Below are positions 50,603 through 55,148 of a DNA stretch of 55,148 nt, piece after piece. The translations under genes and the position numbers were made by a program. The stretch is from the NCBI GenBank assembly GCA_030065075.1, contig JASJDQ010000004.1, positions 1 through 55,148 on the forward strand, given 5' to 3'. Source of the DNA: Paracoccaceae bacterium (GTDB lineage Bacteria > Pseudomonadota > Alphaproteobacteria > Rhodobacterales > Rhodobacteraceae). Below the pieces are notes generated by a model. That model was not told where the DNA came from, searched no databases, and worked only from the letters and a program-made list of their open reading frames with translations. Positions within the stretch are counted from its first letter, which is position 1; every line of letters begins with the position of its first letter.

Positions 50603-51255
50603 CAGCTTTCTATTTCCTGGCCAAGCAGTTTGACCCGAAGGCGCAGGCCCGCATGCGTCCTCGCGAGACCTACGGCGGCGAATATCGACTTTACGTCATC
50701 GCCAAGACTGGCTTCCCGGACGCGCTGGGCGTTCTGCTCGACTTCGCCGAAGACGAAGGATGGATCCTGACCGAGATCTGCGATGCCGATCACGTATCGA
50801 AGTTCGACCCGGATGCAGACATGCCATTCACACCGGACATCAAGGCCCTGACCCGCGATGCCATCGCCCTTAGAAGCAAGGGCGGTTTTGTTTCGCATGA
50901 GCCACGGACTTTTGAGCCGCAAGGCATCACGCCGATGGGTTTCGTCTGCGGGCTTGCCGACACCTATGATGTCAGACCTGCCGAGAACCTGGACACCTAC
51001 GAAGGGGAATTGGCGGAGTTCGTGGTGAAGTCCGATCTGCACCACGCTCTTCGTACACTTTGCGAGGCACAGTCCCATGAAGACTTCTTGCTTCGAGGAC
51101 TGCTTCGCGTCCGCGACGTGGCCTATGCGGGCCTCGACTCCGAAGCGGAACTGTCGGGGCGGCCCCTTGCGGATGCGGTCCGGTCCATGAAGCAAGCGCC
51201 CCAGGGCGCAATTGCTTGGGGCGCTTGTTATGAATACGGGCAAGACGATGACTGA
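50599..51255 (+). CDS. Unrecognised protein translationally coupled to aroA
   Basis: A 218-residue protein of no family I recognise. It begins at GTG 50599, overlapping the aroA stop as GTGA, and reads [26 protein letters not shown]. It is acidic, probably soluble, and lacks signal peptide or membrane helices. Notable segments are [27 protein letters not shown]-like motifs being absent, and [42 protein letters not shown]. The codon pattern looks coding and matches the neighbours. The last 20 or so codons run through an 11-bp perfect hairpin (51193-51227), and the stop lies eight bases inside the next gene. This suggests that the original stop was earlier or that the hairpin is tolerated in the coding region. 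Confidence 0.6.
   Translation: MTAFYFLAKQFDPKAQARMRPRETYGGEYRLYVIAKTGFPDALGVLLDFAEDEGWILTEICDADHVSKFDPDADMPFTPDIKALTRDAIALRSKGGFVSHEPRTFEPQGITPMGFVCGLADTYDVRPAENLDTYEGELAEFVVKSDLHHALRTLCEAQSHEDFLLRGLLRVRDVAYAGLDSEAELSGRPLADAVRSMKQAPQGAIAWGACYEYGQDDD
51193..51227. terminator. Perfect 11-bp hairpin at the 3' end of the aroA unit
   Basis: CAAGCGCCCCA (51193-51203) pairs perfectly with TGGGGCGCTTG (51217-51227) around a 13-base loop that itself contains the palindrome GCAATTGC. TTATGAAT follows, so the T-run is poor. It resembles a terminator in strength but lies inside the open frame of the preceding protein and 20 bases before the next start. Confidence 0.5.
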
Positions 51256-51664
51256 CCACACTGGCTCCTGCCTTTGCGGGGGCATCACCTATCGCGTGAC
51301 CGGGTCGCTGCGCCCCGTCATCGCGTGCCACTGCCAGCAGTGCCGCAAGACCAGCGGGCACCATGTGGCCGCCACGTCGGCACCGCGCGACCGTATTACA
51401 ATCACCGGCGAGGTGCGCTGGTTCCAGTCCTCGCCCCTGGCCCGGCGTGGGTTCTGCCCGACTTGTGGGTCGAACCTGTTCTGGGACGGGCCGGGTGAGA
51501 ACTTGTCGATCTTCGCGGGCACGCTTGACGGCACGACCGGCCTTCAACTTGCGGGCCACATCTTTTGTGCGGACAAGGGCGACTATTACGAGATTGCCGA
51601 CAAAGCTCTGCCGAAAGCCGATGGTTACGACCCGAACCTGACGACCACGGTTGGAAAACCCTGA
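51248..51664 (+). CDS. GFA (glutathione-dependent formaldehyde-activating enzyme-like) zinc protein
   Basis: A 138-residue GFA/CENP-V domain protein. Zinc ligands lie in GSCLCGGITYRV, CHCQQCRKTSGHH and FCPTCGSNLFW, the standard seven-Cys arrangement. It continues with DGPGENLSIFAGTLDG and HIFCADKGDYYEI, typical of the bacterial branch. Despite the family name, most members have no proven role in formaldehyde metabolism. ATG 51248 (MTDHTGS) overlaps the end of the preceding frame by eight bases. It converges on ftsH, with a repeat element and a terminator between. Confidence 0.88.
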   Translation: MTDHTGSCLCGGITYRVTGSLRPVIACHCQQCRKTSGHHVAATSAPRDRITITGEVRWFQSSPLARRGFCPTCGSNLFWDGPGENLSIFAGTLDGTTGLQLAGHIFCADKGDYYEIADKALPKADGYDPNLTTTVGKP

Positions 51665-51689
51665 CGGTTGGTAGTTTGGCAAGCAGGTA

Positions 51690-51773
51690 TTGCGCCGCGC
51701 TTGCGCGCGTCGCCCCGCCGGAGGGGTTTCACCCCTCCAGACCTCCCCACAGGATATTTTCAGGTCGATGGAG
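51690..51773. repeat. Intergenic hairpin repeat with a GGATATTTT-CAGGTCGATGGAG tail
   Basis: Between the GFA gene and the ftsH terminator there is a GC-rich segment with an 8-bp stem (GGAGGGGT / ACCCCTCC, 51720-51738). It is followed by CCTCCCC and the tail GGATATTTTC AGGTCGATGGAG (51752-51773). A near-identical tail occurs inverted at the right window edge (55117-55138). Such sequences look like a dispersed Rhodobacterales-type intergenic repeat; I cannot confirm the genome-wide count. The rest of 51665-51872 holds no gene. Confidence 0.6.
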
Positions 51774-51842
51774 ACAGGATACGACGAGGCGGGGGCCTTA
51801 GCGGCCTGGCGCGATCACAGAGGCTTGTCGTCGCAATTGAAG

Positions 51843-51867
51843 AAAGCCCCGCACGAGGCGGGGCTTT
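51843..51867 (-). terminator. Intrinsic terminator of ftsH
   Basis: A perfect 10-bp stem (AAAGCCCCGC / GCGGGGCTTT) with a 5-base loop lies just past the ftsH stop. On the minus strand the stem ends in TTTCTTC; on the plus strand it ends in TTTTC, so it may serve both converging genes. Confidence 0.75.
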
Positions 51868-51872
51868 TCAGA

Positions 51873-53793
<1,921 letters not shown>

Positions 53794-53795
<2 letters not shown>

Positions 53796-53808
53796 AGGAG
53801 GCTCCTTT
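53794..53808. promoter_or_regulatory. Inverted repeat over the ftsH ribosome site
   Basis: AAAGGAGGCTCCTTT is a perfect 7+7 inverted repeat around one base. It contains the ftsH ribosome binding site and touches its TTG start, so a small RNA hairpin could hide both. Confidence 0.4.
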
Positions 53809-53876
53809 GGGAATTCTTGGCCAGTTCAAGCACACTGGCATGACTGCAACATTAAATAGACAAACATGCGCTTTCT

Positions 53877-55106
53877 TCAACGGCAGATCAGGAAATCGGC
53901 GAAATTGCCGCGACCTGTGGTTTTGGCGGTCCAGCCGTTCGAAACCCCGGCAACCGGGGCTGCCACAAGCGTTTCGCCGCGCCAAACCGCGGGCGAGGCC
54001 ATGAGCGAAGCGCGCGGCATGCCGGTTTCGCGCCAGGGCGTGTCCTTCACGGCCTCGCCGAGGGCACGAAGGTCCAGATCGGCTGCATGCGGTCCATCCA
54101 ACTGCCAGCGCCCGTCCCAAAGCTGGTCCGTCGGACCGCGCAACTTCTTTACAGCGTTGTATTCGCGGGTAACGCGCGTGTCGCCGCCCTCGTGAGAAAA
54201 GAAACATCCGCCCAACGTGATGTTGCGCCGATCCAGCAGGGCGTCCCACAGTTCGTTCACGGTCTCGCGTCTTGGCGGATAGTCACTGCCGGACAGATAG
54301 ATGATTGCACCGACAAGCAAACGACGCATCGTCTCAAGGGACGTTCCCAGCACGCAGTCGCGGTCAAAGACAACGTCGCCGCGGTCGTCCCGGAATGCCT
54401 TTCGGGCCATTTCTTCGGCCAGACCCACCAATGCAAGCCGAGCGGCGCCGAGATTGCTCATGGTCATCGCAAGGCTGTCGACGGTCACGCCAAGTGGCTC
54501 CAGCGCCCCAAGAATGCGCCGCGCCTTCACCCGGTCGAACCTTTCGTCTTCGTTCGTGGGATCGTCGATCCAAGCTATGTTCTTGTCGCGCAGATAGGCT
54601 TGCAACTCGGCGCGGCGAAAACCGATGAAAGGGCGTAGAAACACGACGGAGTCTCGTCCAAAACGCTCCTCCATTGCGGTCAGGCCGTCGATCCCTGCGC
54701 CCCGCGCCAGCCGCATGAGAAATGTTTCCGCCTGATCGTCCAACGTGTGCCCCAGCGCAACATGCCGGATACCTTGCCGGCCGGCCCAGTCCCGCAACGC
54801 CCCATATCGCGCCCTCCGCGCCTGATCCTGCAGGTTGCCTTTGACCTCGGAAAGATCGACGTGCAACGTCTCATGCCGGATACCCCGCTCAGCGCAAAGT
54901 CCGGCGACAAAAGCCGCCTCTTCCGACGCTTCAGGTCGCAAGCCATGATCAACGGTGGCCACCTCAATCGGCCACCCTTGTTCATGCAAAAGCAACAGCA
55001 TGGCCAGCGAGTCGCTGCCACCCGAAACCGCGACACCGACGGTTTTGCCCCGGTCGATCCCGAAATCTGCAGCGCGGTCCCGCAGCCCCGCGAACCGATC
55101 TGTCAC
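53877..55106 (-). CDS. tilS: tRNA(Ile)-lysidine synthase
   Basis: A 409-residue N-type ATP pyrophosphatase that converts C34 of the CAU-anticodon tRNA-Ile to lysidine, so that it reads AUA. The PP-loop is VAVSGGSDSLAMLLLL near residue 30, followed by TVDHGLRPEASEEAAFV and the catalytic region GHTLDDQAETFLMRLARGAG. PFIGFRRAELQAYL and WIDDPTNEDERFDRVKAR are the usual downstream blocks. The C-terminal part is weakly conserved, as in other TilS proteins. The start is GTG 55106, with GGAGG upstream. In this family tilS commonly follows the tol-pal-ybgF genes, which would lie beyond the right edge; this is not visible here. Confidence 0.95.
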   Translation of the reverse strand: MTDRFAGLRDRAADFGIDRGKTVGVAVSGGSDSLAMLLLLHEQGWPIEVATVDHGLRPEASEEAAFVAGLCAERGIRHETLHVDLSEVKGNLQDQARRARYGALRDWAGRQGIRHVALGHTLDDQAETFLMRLARGAGIDGLTAMEERFGRDSVVFLRPFIGFRRAELQAYLRDKNIAWIDDPTNEDERFDRVKARRILGALEPLGVTVDSLAMTMSNLGAARLALVGLAEEMARKAFRDDRGDVVFDRDCVLGTSLETMRRLLVGAIIYLSGSDYPPRRETVNELWDALLDRRNITLGGCFFSHEGGDTRVTREYNAVKKLRGPTDQLWDGRWQLDGPHAADLDLRALGEAVKDTPWRETGMPRASLMASPAVWRGETLVAAPVAGVSNGWTAKTTGRGNFADFLICR

Positions 55107-55116
55107 AGGCCCACAC

Positions 55117-55148
55117 CTCCATCGACCTGCAAATATCCCGGGGAGCGC
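55117..55148 (-). repeat. Second copy of the GGATATTT intergenic repeat, cut by the window edge
   Basis: Read on the minus strand this is CTCCCC then GGGATATTTG and CAGGTCGATGGAG, agreeing with the tail of the repeat at 51743-51773 in 21 of its last 22 bases. Here the tail leads straight into the ribosome site of tilS, so the repeat is upstream of a gene rather than between converging genes. Confidence 0.6.

Overview
The window looks like chromosome of a Rhodobacteraceae (Roseobacter-group) alphaproteobacterium. The evidence is the high G+C content, a tilS-ftsH pair, a CP4-like class II AroA, a DUF1467 gene joined to methylmalonyl-CoA epimerase, a non-discriminating-type AspRS, TTT-family transport, and a hairpin repeat of a style I associate with this family. 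I see no prophage, transposase, integrase or CRISPR array. Most of the window is housekeeping DNA with a few accessory insertions.

Layout. 1-6600: an EI24 membrane protein fragment, DUF1467/mce, an orphan receiver protein, an MT-A70 adenine methyltransferase, an L,D-transpeptidase, then on the minus strand aspS-GNAT-restriction endonuclease (BglII/BstYI type) with 4-bp overlaps. 6700-12850: a PAP2 membrane phosphatase, a GT87-type membrane glycosyltransferase, carB and a frameshifted VOC gene. 12850-21560: an FMN alpha-hydroxy-acid dehydrogenase, a UvrD/PcrA helicase carrying an AT-rich in-frame insertion, a DUF1801 protein, pyruvate carboxylase, a DUF2314 protein and tRNA-Gly(GCC). 21700-25340: a FecR-domain protein with a hexanucleotide-repeat tail, then a CHASE2-degenerate GGDEF-EAL protein. 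25440-32130: a succinate-semialdehyde dehydrogenase, an isoquinoline-oxidoreductase-type molybdenum hydroxylase (2Fe-2S subunit, Mo subunit, cytochrome c, small membrane protein) and 6-phosphogluconate dehydrogenase. 47260-55148: a PaaI thioesterase, pdeM, trmB, aroA, an unrecognised protein, a GFA protein, ftsH and tilS.

The most interesting region is 32126-47241, which I read as an oxalate utilisation island. A GntR/FCD regulator sits between two divergent transcription units. Rightwards lie oxalyl-CoA decarboxylase, formyl-CoA:oxalate CoA-transferase, a stand-alone protein resembling the 10-formyl-THF hydrolase domain of ALDH1L1, formate-THF ligase, a tandem universal stress protein, a complete tripartite tricarboxylate transporter, and a ketopantoate-reductase-like protein that is a candidate oxalyl-CoA reductase. 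Leftwards lie a two-subunit ADP-forming CoA ligase of the SucCD/MtkAB type, with substitutions at positions expected to contact the acid substrate, and a zinc-free MDR oxidoreductase. Three copies of a 10-bp palindrome (TGGTATACCA, TGGAATACCA, TGGTACACCA) lie in the divergent promoter region, and two of them overlap predicted -10 boxes, one for each direction.

Proposed working model (inference): oxalate enters by the TTT system and is activated either by CoA transfer or by the ADP-forming ligase. It is then decarboxylated to formyl-CoA, which feeds formate and C1-THF, or reduced to glyoxylate for assimilation. The CoA-transferase cycle alone cannot supply CoA to a reductive branch, so a dedicated ligase would fill a real stoichiometric gap.
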